A DNA stretch of 64,000 nucleotides from Kiritimatiellia bacterium. GTDB taxonomy: Bacteria; Verrucomicrobiota; Kiritimatiellia; JAFGHX01. Positions 35,001 through 42,600 of the stretch are shown here, piece after piece. The stretch is from assembly GCA_016929905.1 (NCBI GenBank), contig JAFGHX010000032.1:62001-126000 (forward strand), given 5' to 3'. The position numbers and the translations under genes are program-made. Under the pieces are notes generated by a model, which made no database searches, had not been told where the DNA came from, and saw nothing but the letters and a program-made list of their open reading frames with translations. How positions within the stretch are numbered: the stretch's first letter is position 1; every line of letters starts with the position of its first letter.

Positions 35001-37004
35001 GATCTTGAAGTCGTTCGCCACGCGCAGATTCACCCAGAACTTGCCCGCGGTGCCGAGGCCGCTGTTCATCCAGGGATTGACCCACGCGCCGTCGTGCGAG
35101 CGGTTCAGTTCGAAGTATAGGCAGTCCTCGGCGTCCCAGGAAAAGAACTTCATGGTGCCCGGCGGCGTGTTGCGGTTGCCGCCCCACCAGTTGCCGTTCG
35201 GCCAGTCGCCCGTCCCGGCGAAGTTGTTGAGGGCCATGTAGTCGCAGTACTGGTCGATGTCCAGGTATTCCGTCACGTGATCGTAGTGCAGCTGCGTGGC
35301 AAGGTTGTTCGCCGCAACGTAGTTGAGGAGGTGGTCATACCGGTCGTCGGCCTGCGGGTAAAGCGCGGTGTCCGTTACGTCGCCGTCGTGGTTCACCGCG
35401 AACCAGTCTTCCTTGCTGCCGCCGTAGTAGTCCGAAGCAAACACCTCGTCCGTCCGCTCGCTGGGGTTGTACAGGCCCCAGTAGATGCCGTTCACGTACA
35501 GATGCACGAACAGGCCATGGCCGGCCACTCCGGACATGGCGAGCTGTGAGTCACGCACCCACTGGTCACGCACGTAGACGCTGGTGGCACGCTTGTAGGA
35601 CTGCCGGCTGTTCCAGCCCCGGTTGTTGCCGGCCCGGATCACGATCGTGTTGAACGTATCCTCCGCCGAGTCCGCATGATGGGGCGCGTCCTCGAAAAAC
35701 GGGTAGTGCAGCTTCGCGGCGCCGTATGTCGACCGGAAGCACAGCCGGAACGAATGCTTCGGCTGGTGGATCATGCGGCTGCCGCCACCCTGCAGCCGGA
35801 TGCCGCAGTCGGTCTGGAACCCGTCGTATTCGACGCCCTTGTAGCCGGGCGGATAGATCAGTTCCGCCGAGCCCGGTCGTTCCCAGAGGTCGCCTCGCTC
35901 TTCCGTGTTGGGCCAGTGGTAAATGCCGTAGCTGTTGCCGAAAATGCCGGCGTAGTCGGCCACGATCGAAAGCGTCGGCACCGATTTCAGGCCGGTGACG
36001 ATCCGCGCGGCGCCGAAGCGGCTGACGATGGCCGGATCCATCTCCGTGTTCATGCCCACGGGTTTCTCGTACTCGAACTCGCCGCCGCCCCAGTCCTCGC
36101 CCTGCATGAGGTTCTTCTGCTGCGCCACTCTGTCCGGGAAGACATACGTGTGCGTGTCGACGTTCGTGGGTTCATAGCCGGCCTTGACCGCGCAGGCGCG
36201 CAGCACCACCGCGCCGGCTACCTGCCCGTTGATCAACCGCCCGGCCGTACTGGCGGGGTCGATCAGAACCGTGCCCGACGAGGCGCCGATCGTGACCGCA
36301 CTGCCGCTGGTCAGCGGATGGCTTCCGTCCAGCGTGTAGCGAATCGACGCGCCGGCCGTGGCGGTGGAGACGGTGCAGACAAAGGCGGTGTCGTAGAACC
36401 CGCGGTCGTGGCTGAACGTCGTGTCGGATACCCCGCGGTACGAGATCAGTTCCAGGTCGAAGACGCAGTCGCTGCTGGTCGGATCCACGTTCAACACCTG
36501 AACCGCCACGACATTCGTGCCCGTCTCGAGATAATCGCCCGGGTCCGGCAACGCGTTCGTCTCGTAGGTGCCGGCGGGGTGGCCTGCCGACGCCCGGGAA
36601 TCGAAGCGCGGCGCGCCGTCGGGCGCGTTGCATGCAAGCACCTCTTCGCCGTTGATCCACAGGACGAATCCGTCGTCGTAGCCCACGTGCGCTTTCAGAT
36701 CGCTCACGCCCGCCGCGTCGTCCACCACAAAGGCCTTGCGCAGGAAGAAGGTGGTGTAGCGGCTTTGCATGTCCGGAAACGAGGTGTTGACCGTATAGCC
36801 GTAGCCGAACGGGGCCTGGCCGGCGGGCCACCCGGAATCCCCGAAGTCCAGCCGGCGCCATTCCTCGATCGGGTCCGACGCTTCGGCCGTGCCCTTGCGG
36901 TACAGCCACGTTGACTGCCGGGCGACGAGCGTCTCCGCACGCGTACCTGCCGCCAGGCCGGCACCCAGCGCGACCATGCACAGCGTTTGAAGGCCCCTCT
37001 TCAT
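29094..37004 (-). CDS. Giant secreted CotH-kinase protein C with two unknown AYNDL modules
   Basis: The protein has 2636 residues from ATG 37004, chosen over 37016 because GGAGG lies five bases upstream. Signal peptide 1-23. Order: galactose-binding-like 24-170, chitobiase-type 193-285, CotH 338-685 with HLYVNGIYWGLYNPSER near 500 and FFSWDAED, chitobiase-type 768-845, lamin-tail domains near 853, 1015 and 1161, galactose-binding-like 1335-1491, Fn3 1498-1591 and 1596-1691, Calx-beta 1695-1801, AYNDL module 1803-1998, Calx-beta 2006-2111, AYNDL module 2113-2316, galactose-binding-like 2326-2495, TSP3-like 2500-2550 and the tail ending YYRGRVWLE. The AYNDL module is a repeated 190-residue unit that I do not recognise. 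The gene starts 37 bp after the FecR/LamG gene, so it is probably in the sigma factor operon. Confidence 0.83.
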   Translation of the reverse strand: MKRGLQTLCMVALGAGLAAGTRAETLVARQSTWLYRKGTAEASDPIEEWRRLDFGDSGWPAGQAPFGYGYTVNTSFPDMQSRYTTFFLRKAFVVDDAAGVSDLKAHVGYDDGFVLWINGEEVLACNAPDGAPRFDSRASAGHPAGTYETNALPDPGDYLETGTNVVAVQVLNVDPTSSDCVFDLELISYRGVSDTTFSHDRGFYDTAFVCTVSTATAGASIRYTLDGSHPLTSGSAVTIGASSGTVLIDPASTAGRLINGQVAGAVVLRACAVKAGYEPTNVDTHTYVFPDRVAQQKNLMQGEDWGGGEFEYEKPVGMNTEMDPAIVSRFGAARIVTGLKSVPTLSIVADYAGIFGNSYGIYHWPNTEERGDLWERPGSAELIYPPGYKGVEYDGFQTDCGIRLQGGGSRMIHQPKHSFRLCFRSTYGAAKLHYPFFEDAPHHADSAEDTFNTIVIRAGNNRGWNSRQSYKRATSVYVRDQWVRDSQLAMSGVAGHGLFVHLYVNGIYWGLYNPSERTDEVFASDYYGGSKEDWFAVNHDGDVTDTALYPQADDRYDHLLNYVAANNLATQLHYDHVTEYLDIDQYCDYMALNNFAGTGDWPNGNWWGGNRNTPPGTMKFFSWDAEDCLYFELNRSHDGAWVNPWMNSGLGTAGKFWVNLRVANDFKIAFADRLYRQCFNNGPLTKENGQARFGRLFEYVHDAMFAESARWGDCKADGTTYNPPDHWYAETNRVSNMLNTNVADMVSVFRAHYNMYPSLDPPQFHQHGGAVASGFRLTVSSPHSAASGTIYYTLDGSDPRAPGGSRRPAAIAYSGPIPISTTTHVKARLYKANNTWSAAHAATFNFTAHYARIRITEILYNPLGGSDYEFIEIKNSGSSTRGLSEMTMRGVGYTFPPGAELAAGEFAVLVRSAAVFTNACPAVANAVRLFGEYRGKLDNGGERLALLDAEGLTVTSVRYNDRNGWPREADGAGHSLVPVAEDGYYGDESADDAATWRASNLIGGSPGRDDGPHYRLVVNEALTHTDLPQVDAIELYNAGAAAADLGGWYLSDSDTDYFKFQIPAATTLGAGQYVVFDEHDFNIDTNDPACFGLNSHGDVVYLTKWDGADLQYLAEARFGGAENGAAFGRHVTSEGESDFVAQSVSNTLGAANAYPAVGPIVINELMYHPAAGGDEFIELYNLSDSAVPLYDPAYPANRWELDGAVWFTFPGGAELDARAYALVVATDPATFRSTYGIAADVAIFGPYSGVLDNGGESVKLWRPDTPDEEGVPRILVDRVKYDDNSPWPESADGSGPSLERQSGAHYGNDPANWAASRVAGGTPGAPNSGALVPVTAGWKFYDRGVDLGPGWRTPAYDDATWEDGNAPLGYADTGEYPELDTEISYGDDPANKHPTTYFRKTFTLGVAPGTVTNLVLSANYDDGYVAYLNGQEIARQSLPAGPLAYTTWATSHTASGFESIDVTSHADKLLEGVNVLAVEVHQSGASSTDMYMDIELACAAEAGHPPAPPQNLVAAAASSTRINVTWTDASDNETGFKLDRRQTGASDWIRVTTTGPNVSTYSDTGLAAGTLYYYKVKAYNGDGNSSYTDVADATTQPGPPAAPTGLVAIPATTSRIQVTWTDQSGNETGFKIERSPTGTSSWQQISTVGVDVTSHADSGLPQGTTYDYRVRAYNAIGDSAYSGTAQAGTLAASVQFAASSSTGKEDVSPAAPAVALNAACTDPVRVDYAVTGGTATGADYANGSGTLTFNPGVTSLPVAVTIVDDDLEEPAETLVFTLSSPANAQLGARTTHTYTILDNDTLWTAYNDLAWFSGQHTLNITRYSNAGTTNGGMVDYQSGAGVGVSLSVAGGGGLVNEPPSHPASGTDAYSVFNGMVDCDGYMGYKENLTLAFTGLDPGLRYEFVIYGNRAEPSYTDRTMLTTIRDVTTFRNTSTPGAQISGSDDDSTLVYCGDNTANGYVARFTNIDPGTDGDMTITVEDNTTKFYANALMLRAMQPLPDLPLVAFAQVAKSGPESASPVSVTVALAAAASNEVRVSYAATGGTATSGADYALAAGVLTFNPGQTTKSISFTVIDDTAEEPDETVVVTLSNAINALIGDGTHTYTIADNDVSVRAWAAYNDLHWVSGQTAVNITTYSTTNGNETATASGALRDHASGATVAATLTVTGGNRLTPAHETQGANPASGTDAYAVFNGIVDSVGLVASGDAPDIRLMLTGLDPAMTYEVVLYGNRAETAYTDRLTTSTIQDVDSFENYSSAGADFSGVSDASVTICNGGNTTAGQIARFTRIVPGSDGDFEVVVTSPSGGYYANALMLKAFSSQDDDFTVKLGKGTVWHCAKGTREASEPPGAWRLPGFDDSGWSAGAAPFGYGTGPFGTTLDDMQYTYSTVFLRQEFTLSNPYLVNGLRLRADYDDGFIVWINGEEVERVNVPGGRGAFVPFDSFSAASEHAAWTDTYAAADLPALRPTNIVAVQVFNSSLSSSDLMMDFELALDDSPLVPPEDDADSDGMPDDWEDAHLAGTGQGALGDKDGDGVCNIAEWIAGSDPDAHADFFQVSLSASGGNLTVSFPTVPASGTGYAGRGRYYALECRVGLDENGAWQAVTNLSRVIGSGSDVRHIDALGSSAPVYYRGRVWLE

Positions 37005-37041
37005 TGCTTCCTCCATAACCTTCAGTTAACGCGCAAACAGA

Positions 37042-38799
37042 TCAGCGCAGGCCGGCCCGCTCCTTAGTACTGCCCGGCAGGCCTGCCTCGCAGTTGCCCG
37101 CAATTTCCTCCGGAGTCAGCGCGCAGTTGTACACGGCGGCCAGGAAGATGGCGCCGTACCAGCCGCGGTCCAGCGAAGTCGTTCGATTCCCGATACTGAG
37201 CGGGTAATCCGGGCGCCAGACGCCGACGATGCTTCGCCCTGGCTTGTGCGGCGTCTGATCGGCGGCGCACAGCCGACCGTTGACGTAGATTTGCCGGCCA
37301 CCGGCTGGGCTATAGGCGGCCACAATGTGATAGAGCGTGCGCGTGCTTTCGAGCGGCTGAGTCGAGGTCGTCAGTTGCGGAAGAGCCCCCTCCCCGCTGC
37401 CCGCCAGACGGAAGCTCAGCTCCTTCTCCCCGAAGTTCTCGTAGTTCGCCTGGCCCAGGAGCCAGTTCTGGGTGTTCGCCGGTTCGCCCAGCGGATCGTC
37501 GAACGCAATGATCCGGTTGGGACCCGTCCGCCCGGGGCCCGGCTGTTGAAGGTCGCCCGACCGGATCCAGACTTCGACGGAGACTTCGCCACTGGCCGCC
37601 GCGCCAGAGTAGAGTTTCCGGGCAGGCCGTTGGCTCGTGGCAATGCTCCGGTGCCAGACATGGTTGAAGGCGAGCCCGCCGCCGGGCAGCCAGTGGTAGT
37701 CGTTGCCGCGCAGTGTCAGATTCAGCGGCAATCCGACACCGCTGACATCCTGAATCGTGCGGCCGCTTCCTTCACGAAACGTGTATAATGCCAGAAGTCC
37801 TCGTGCGGTCCGGCCCGGCAACGTGCCAGCCGCGCCCGCGGCCGGCTGACCGGCAACGCGGATGCGCCCACCCGCCGTCGCCGATTGGCCCGCGGCCAAC
37901 CGTACGGAATCCGCCGAAAGGCGGCTGGCGAGCAGGACCTGCCCCTCCAGCACGTGCACATCGGTATGCGTGTCGTCCACGCACACCGTGTACCGTGTGC
38001 CGAGCACCGTCAGGTCCGCGTGCGGAGTGGTGATGCGCAGTGTCTGGCCGGCCGGCCGGGGCGCGATGCCGGCCGTCAGTTCGCCGCGCGCCATCGCCAG
38101 CACCGATTCCGTCTCCACCCGCAGGCGGGTCTGCTGCCGCACGTCCAGTCTTGAGCCGTCGGCCCAGGCAAGGGTCACGCGCGCCGACCCGGCGCCCGTC
38201 TCCACCGTGTCACCCGCCGTCAGGGCCTGCCGAACGCGCAGCGGGGCGCGCGCCGAGCCGGCGGCCAGGACCGCGTCGCCCGAAACGGCCTCCACCGTCG
38301 CCACCGCCGGCGCGCTGCCCGGCCTGAGCGCAGGCAGCCACTCCCATACCCGCACCAGCGCCGCGCCCAGCACCAGCAGGACCGCGGCCGCGGCCATCGT
38401 GATCCAACGCGGCCACTGCACCGTGCGCGCGGCGCCTGCGTTGCGCCGGCCCGTCCGTACCGGACGGCGCCCGGCAGAAGCGGAGGGAGTCGCCGCTGCG
38501 CGGCGGGCTTCTGCCGGGACGCCTCGTTCCCGGTTCGAGTCGATCCGGTCCATGACCGACTCTTCAAACCGTTCGGTCTCCAGCGAATCCAGATCGCCGA
38601 TCCGGGCGATCACCTGCCGGACGAACGCATCGGGGCGCATGCCGAGGTTCGCGCTGAGCTCGGCCGCGAAATCCAGCTCCCGGATCAGCGCCCGGCGGTG
38701 CGCGGCCGAGCCGCGCAACAGCGCGAGCAACTCCCGCGATTCCGCTCCGCTCAGCGCGCCTTCCACGAATTGCGCGAGCAGGTTATCGAACCGTTCCAT
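37042..38799 (-). CDS. FecR-domain anti-sigma-like regulator with extracellular LamG domain (locus 2)
   Basis: The protein has 585 residues from ATG 38799, with GAGGTG six bases upstream; the frame open to 38835 overlaps the sigma factor gene. Residues 1-90 resemble the cytoplasmic part of anti-sigma proteins (LAQFVEGALSGAESREL). One membrane segment lies at about 133-150 (ITMAAAAVLLVLGAALV). The FecR domain covers roughly 170-300, with VLGTRYTVCV and VHVLEGQVLL. The LamG-like domain covers the last 230 residues (VSVEVWIRSGD, YHIVAAYSP, RQIYVNGRLC, SIGNRTTSLDRGW). It is a paralogue of the locus 1 protein with the same layout. It lies two bases after the sigma factor stop. Confidence 0.86.
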   Translation of the reverse strand: MERFDNLLAQFVEGALSGAESRELLALLRGSAAHRRALIRELDFAAELSANLGMRPDAFVRQVIARIGDLDSLETERFEESVMDRIDSNRERGVPAEARRAAATPSASAGRRPVRTGRRNAGAARTVQWPRWITMAAAAVLLVLGAALVRVWEWLPALRPGSAPAVATVEAVSGDAVLAAGSARAPLRVRQALTAGDTVETGAGSARVTLAWADGSRLDVRQQTRLRVETESVLAMARGELTAGIAPRPAGQTLRITTPHADLTVLGTRYTVCVDDTHTDVHVLEGQVLLASRLSADSVRLAAGQSATAGGRIRVAGQPAAGAAGTLPGRTARGLLALYTFREGSGRTIQDVSGVGLPLNLTLRGNDYHWLPGGGLAFNHVWHRSIATSQRPARKLYSGAAASGEVSVEVWIRSGDLQQPGPGRTGPNRIIAFDDPLGEPANTQNWLLGQANYENFGEKELSFRLAGSGEGALPQLTTSTQPLESTRTLYHIVAAYSPAGGRQIYVNGRLCAADQTPHKPGRSIVGVWRPDYPLSIGNRTTSLDRGWYGAIFLAAVYNCALTPEEIAGNCEAGLPGSTKERAGLR

Positions 38800-38801
38800 G
38801 C

Positions 38802-39365
38802 TCACACCTCGTAACCGAGCCGCAACTCGATGCACTTGCGGAGCTGTCGGCGAACCCGCATCAAGGCGGTGTTCACGGCAAACTGCGTCTTCTCGAGCAG
38901 TGCCCCGATCTCAAGGCCGCTCTTGCCTTCCTCGTACCGCATCCGCACCAACCGCCGCGAGTTGTCGGGCAGCCCCTTCACACAGTGTCGCAGCGCCTCA
39001 GACAGGTCCGTACCGCCCTCCGGCACCGGCGCCTGCGCCGCCAGCTCCTCCACGTAGTCGGCCAGTTCGTCGAACGGGAGGTTCTTCGCCCGCTCGGCCT
39101 CCCTGTACAGGTCGCCGACAATGTGACGCAGGATCCCGTAGAGCCACGCCTGAAAATTGCCGTTCAGCCGGAACGTATTCAGCCGGAAGTAGGCCCGTAC
39201 AAACGTCTCCTGCGCCACGTCCTCCGAGCTGAAGACTTTGGGGGTCACACGGTTCGCGCGGATCCGAATCTCGCGGCCGTACCGGTGAACAAGCGCCCGG
39301 TACGCATCCTTTTCGCCGGCCAGCACCCGTTGAATGACCTCGGAATCGCTCAATGCGTCGTACAT
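38802..39365 (-). CDS. ECF-type RNA polymerase sigma factor (locus 2)
   Basis: The protein has 187 residues from ATG 39365, with GGAGG upstream. The frame is open to 39602 but the extra part crosses a repeat element and is rejected. Region 2: DAYRALVHRYGREIRIRANR, EDVAQETFVRAYFRL and FQAWLYGILRHIVGDLYREAER. Region 4: LPDNSRRLVRMRYEEGKSGLEIGALLEKT then VNTALMRVRRQLRKC. The sigma gene ends two bases before the FecR/LamG ATG. It is only distantly similar to the sigma factor at 24037, so the two systems are old duplicates or separate acquisitions. A likely target is its own operon with CotH genes C and B. Confidence 0.9.
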   Translation of the reverse strand: MYDALSDSEVIQRVLAGEKDAYRALVHRYGREIRIRANRVTPKVFSSEDVAQETFVRAYFRLNTFRLNGNFQAWLYGILRHIVGDLYREAERAKNLPFDELADYVEELAAQAPVPEGGTDLSEALRHCVKGLPDNSRRLVRMRYEEGKSGLEIGALLEKTQFAVNTALMRVRRQLRKCIELRLGYEV

Positions 39366-39683
39366 CCCCGCCTCCATCCGTGTATTTGGAGTCAGGGCGC
39401 GTCTATAACAGTCAAGAAAGCACTTTCGGCGTACGCGCCTGAGATCCTCGTGGTTACACGAGGAGTGTGGCGGGAAGGCGGGTCCGAAGCAAGCGAAAAC
39501 GGAGGCGATGCCGCCCGTGTCCGGGCCTGCGGCCCGGAGGAAGCGGCGAGACGCCTTCGCCCAGCGGCTACGGCGCGCCAGGTACGCCGCTTCTACTTTC
39601 AAGTTTCAGGCCGGACAACGCGCCGACATCTTCTTTTCCCCCACAGCCGTCGGGGGCGGTCGGTCCGAGCCGCCTGCAGCGGC
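39366..39683. other. Intergenic region upstream of sigma factor 2
   Basis: The 318-bp gap lies between the stop of the 2310-residue protein gene and the sigma factor. It holds the gene-end element at 39521-39601. On the minus strand TTGACT (near 39407) lies about 40 bases before the sigma factor start, but no -10 box with proper spacing is clear. No gene is seen. Confidence 0.4.
39521..39601 (-). repeat. Gene-end hairpin element, long form
   Basis: CCGGGCCTGCGGCC, AAGCGGCGAGACGCC and GCCGCTTCTACTTTC match the element at 25526-25572. Here 36 extra bases are inserted between the arms AAGCGGCG (39541-39548) and CGCCGCTT (39585-39592). It lies 80 bp past the stop of the 2310-residue protein gene. 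Confidence 0.6.
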
Positions 39684-42600
39684 CTATTCGGTCTGCACAC
39701 GGAAGAACCCGTGGTCGAAGCCCGGCGGGAAGTCGACCGGCGCGTTCGTGCCGTAGAGCGGGCCCAGCACAGGCTGCCAGTTGTCGTTGGTCAGGCTGTC
39801 GGTCCAGTAGACGTACACGGGCCGCGTGGTCCGCTCCCACTGGAACAGGACCTGGCCGCTGCCGACGGACAGGTCCCCGCCCAGGATGTCCGGCGGCGGC
39901 ACGTGGATGACGAACCAGTTCGTGCCAGCCGACCAATCGGAGTAGTCGTGCCAGGAATCCTCCGCGCGCATGCGCCAGAAGTACGTGATGCCGCCGAGCA
40001 GATTCGACGCCCCCTCGAGGCTGCCCAGCTCGCGGCCGGCCACCCAATTCGTGCCGGGAGGCGCGCCCTCGATCACGACCGTATCGTCGTCCACCGTCGG
40101 GCTGGCGAACACGGAATTGGAGTCCACCTGGATGTGGTAGGCGATAACCGAATCGCCCACGTCCGGATCGGTCGAGGCATACCAGTACAGAAGCGCGGTG
40201 GTATCGGGCAATATCGCGCCGGCCGGCGGCCCGGCGATGACCGGCGCCAGCGGCGCGGCGTTGGTCTGGTTGACGTAGAAGGTGGCCGTCGCCATCCAGG
40301 GCCCGGCGTTCGACAGATCGGACGCCTGGCACCGCCACCAGTACTGCGCGTTGTTGGCCAGGTCGGTGTCTACCTCCCAGGATGTCCGCTCCGCACCCGA
40401 AGCAATGACAGGGACCTGCGCCACGAGGTTCGAGAGGTCCTCGTCCGAGTAGACCTCGAACCGATACGAAAGCGCGTCGCCCTGGTAGTCGATCGCGTTG
40501 GTCACGGTCAGAGTCGGGCGCAGGATCTGGAGCGCCTGGTAGTTCAACGGGGAACTGAGCGACGGCGTGCCCGGCGCCGGGTCCCCTATCCCGATGTTAT
40601 CGAGACAAATGTTTTCGTCCGGCGTCGACCAGGCTTCGGACCACGAGAGGAACCGGAGCCAGACGTTCGTCTCGCGGTAGGCGTTGAGCGACACCTGCAC
40701 CTTGGTCCAGTCGGGCTGGTTCCAGTCGGAGTTGAGCACGTGCAGGTCGATCCAATCCGTGGCGTTGGTCGAGACTTGCGTTCTGTAGCGCGTCTTGTAC
40801 CACAGACTTCCGCGCAACCAGTAGGTCAAGAGCGGGTCGGTGCTGAGCGACAGATCCAGCGGTGCGCCGAGTGCGAGGATCAATGTGGTGTCCGGAGGTA
40901 TTCGCCCGTCCGGCGTGTCGCAGACGGCCGTAACGCCGGCATAGGGGGTGTTGGTCGTGGTGGCCCAGGAGGAGGGCAACCACCGGTCCAGTCCGTTCTC
41001 GAAATCTTCATAGAAGGGGAACGCCACACCCGCCGCCGCCTGCTGCTCTTCCACGGTGAGGTCGTCCACGTACCAACCGTCGGCCGTCGTACCGCCATCC
41101 GAGAAGAGGCGGAAGCGCAGCCACACGTTCTCCTGGCTCCTCCACGGCGAGAGGTCGACACGTCGTTCCGTCCAATTGGTGCGGGCGCCGTACAGGCCGT
41201 GATACCCCCACCAACTCGCACCGTCGTTCACGGACACTTCGAAGCGCCCCCAGTCGTTTTCCGCGATCGAACACCGCTCCCAGAACCGGAGGACTGGCCA
41301 TTCGGAGCCGGCCAGGTTCACGGCGAACAGGGCATAGCTGTCCGAACTGTTCACATAGTCCGCCGGCGAGTCCACCAGAGCCGTTCCCCCTGCTCGTCCG
41401 ACGCCCGGCAGGTTGGTCCAGGTTCCGGTCCGCGTCCAGCCGGCGCTGTTGGTCTCGAAGCCGTCGGACCACGGGAACACCACGCCGAGGGTCCTGGCGT
41501 AGGCTTCGTTCGATCCCACCGTCAGGTCGCTGGTGTCGGCCACGTAGACGCGGTAGTAGTAGACACGCCGGCCCTGGAGCCCGGTGTCGGTGAAGGTCGT
41601 CGTGGCCGGGTTCGTGATGATCGCGACCAGTTCCGACCCTTCGCTCACGCCGGTCGCCGTGTGGCGATAGATGCGGTACTCGGCGAAATCGCCGCCCGCG
41701 TAAGGCGTCCAGGTCAGGCGCAGAGAAGAGACCGTGATGTCGTCGAGCGGACTGAGCACCACGGGGTCGGGCAGCTCCTCGATCGAGAGCTTGTCGATCA
41801 GAACGTCCTGCCCGGGGCTGGTCCCCGCCTCGGCCCAGGTACTCAAGCGCAGGCGCAACCCCTCAACCTTGTAGCCGCTCAGCGAAAGCTGGACGCGGGC
41901 CCAGTCGGCGCTCCAGTCGCTGTTGATCCAGTACAGATCGGGCCAGGTCAGACCGTCATCGGCGGACACGCGCACACGGAACCTGCTCTTGTACCACAGC
42001 GCGCCGCGCAACCAGAAGATCAACTGCGGGTTGACGGCGTTGCTCAGGTTCAGTTCCCCGGCGAGCGTCAATTCCTGCGCCGTGTCCGGGGCGAGGGCAT
42101 GGTCGCGGGTATCGATCGCCGCGGCAGAGCCTTCGTGGACCACGCTGGTCGTGGTGAGCCACGCGGAACTGAGCCAGTTGGTGAGCTCGCCCTCGAACGT
42201 GTCCTGGAACGGAAGGCTCAACGGCGCCGGCACGTGTTCCTCGACGGCCACGTCGTCGATATCCCAGCCGTCCATCGTGGTGGACCCGTCCGAGGTGAAC
42301 AGGAACCGGATCCGCAGGTTCGCCTGGTCGCGATAGGCGGACAGATCGATCCGCTTGCGCTGCCAGTCCGTCTGCGTGCCGCTCACACCGTACAGGCCCC
42401 AGTAACCGGATCCGTCGGTCGAAACCTGGACCCGGGCCCAGTCACCCGCCGCGATCTGGTGGCGGTCCCAGAAGGTCAGCACCGGCCAGGTGCTCCCCCT
42501 CAGGTCTACGGCGGTCAGCAGCGTCATGCTCGCGCTGTTGTTGTAGTCGCCCTCCGGCGAGTCGCTCAGGCAGGCCGAGCCCCCATGCGCATTGTTGGTG

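Noticed and set aside
39366-39602. Upstream extension of sigma factor 2
   Set aside because: It crosses the repeated gene-end element; ATG 39365 has GGAGG in place and gives the normal ECF length.
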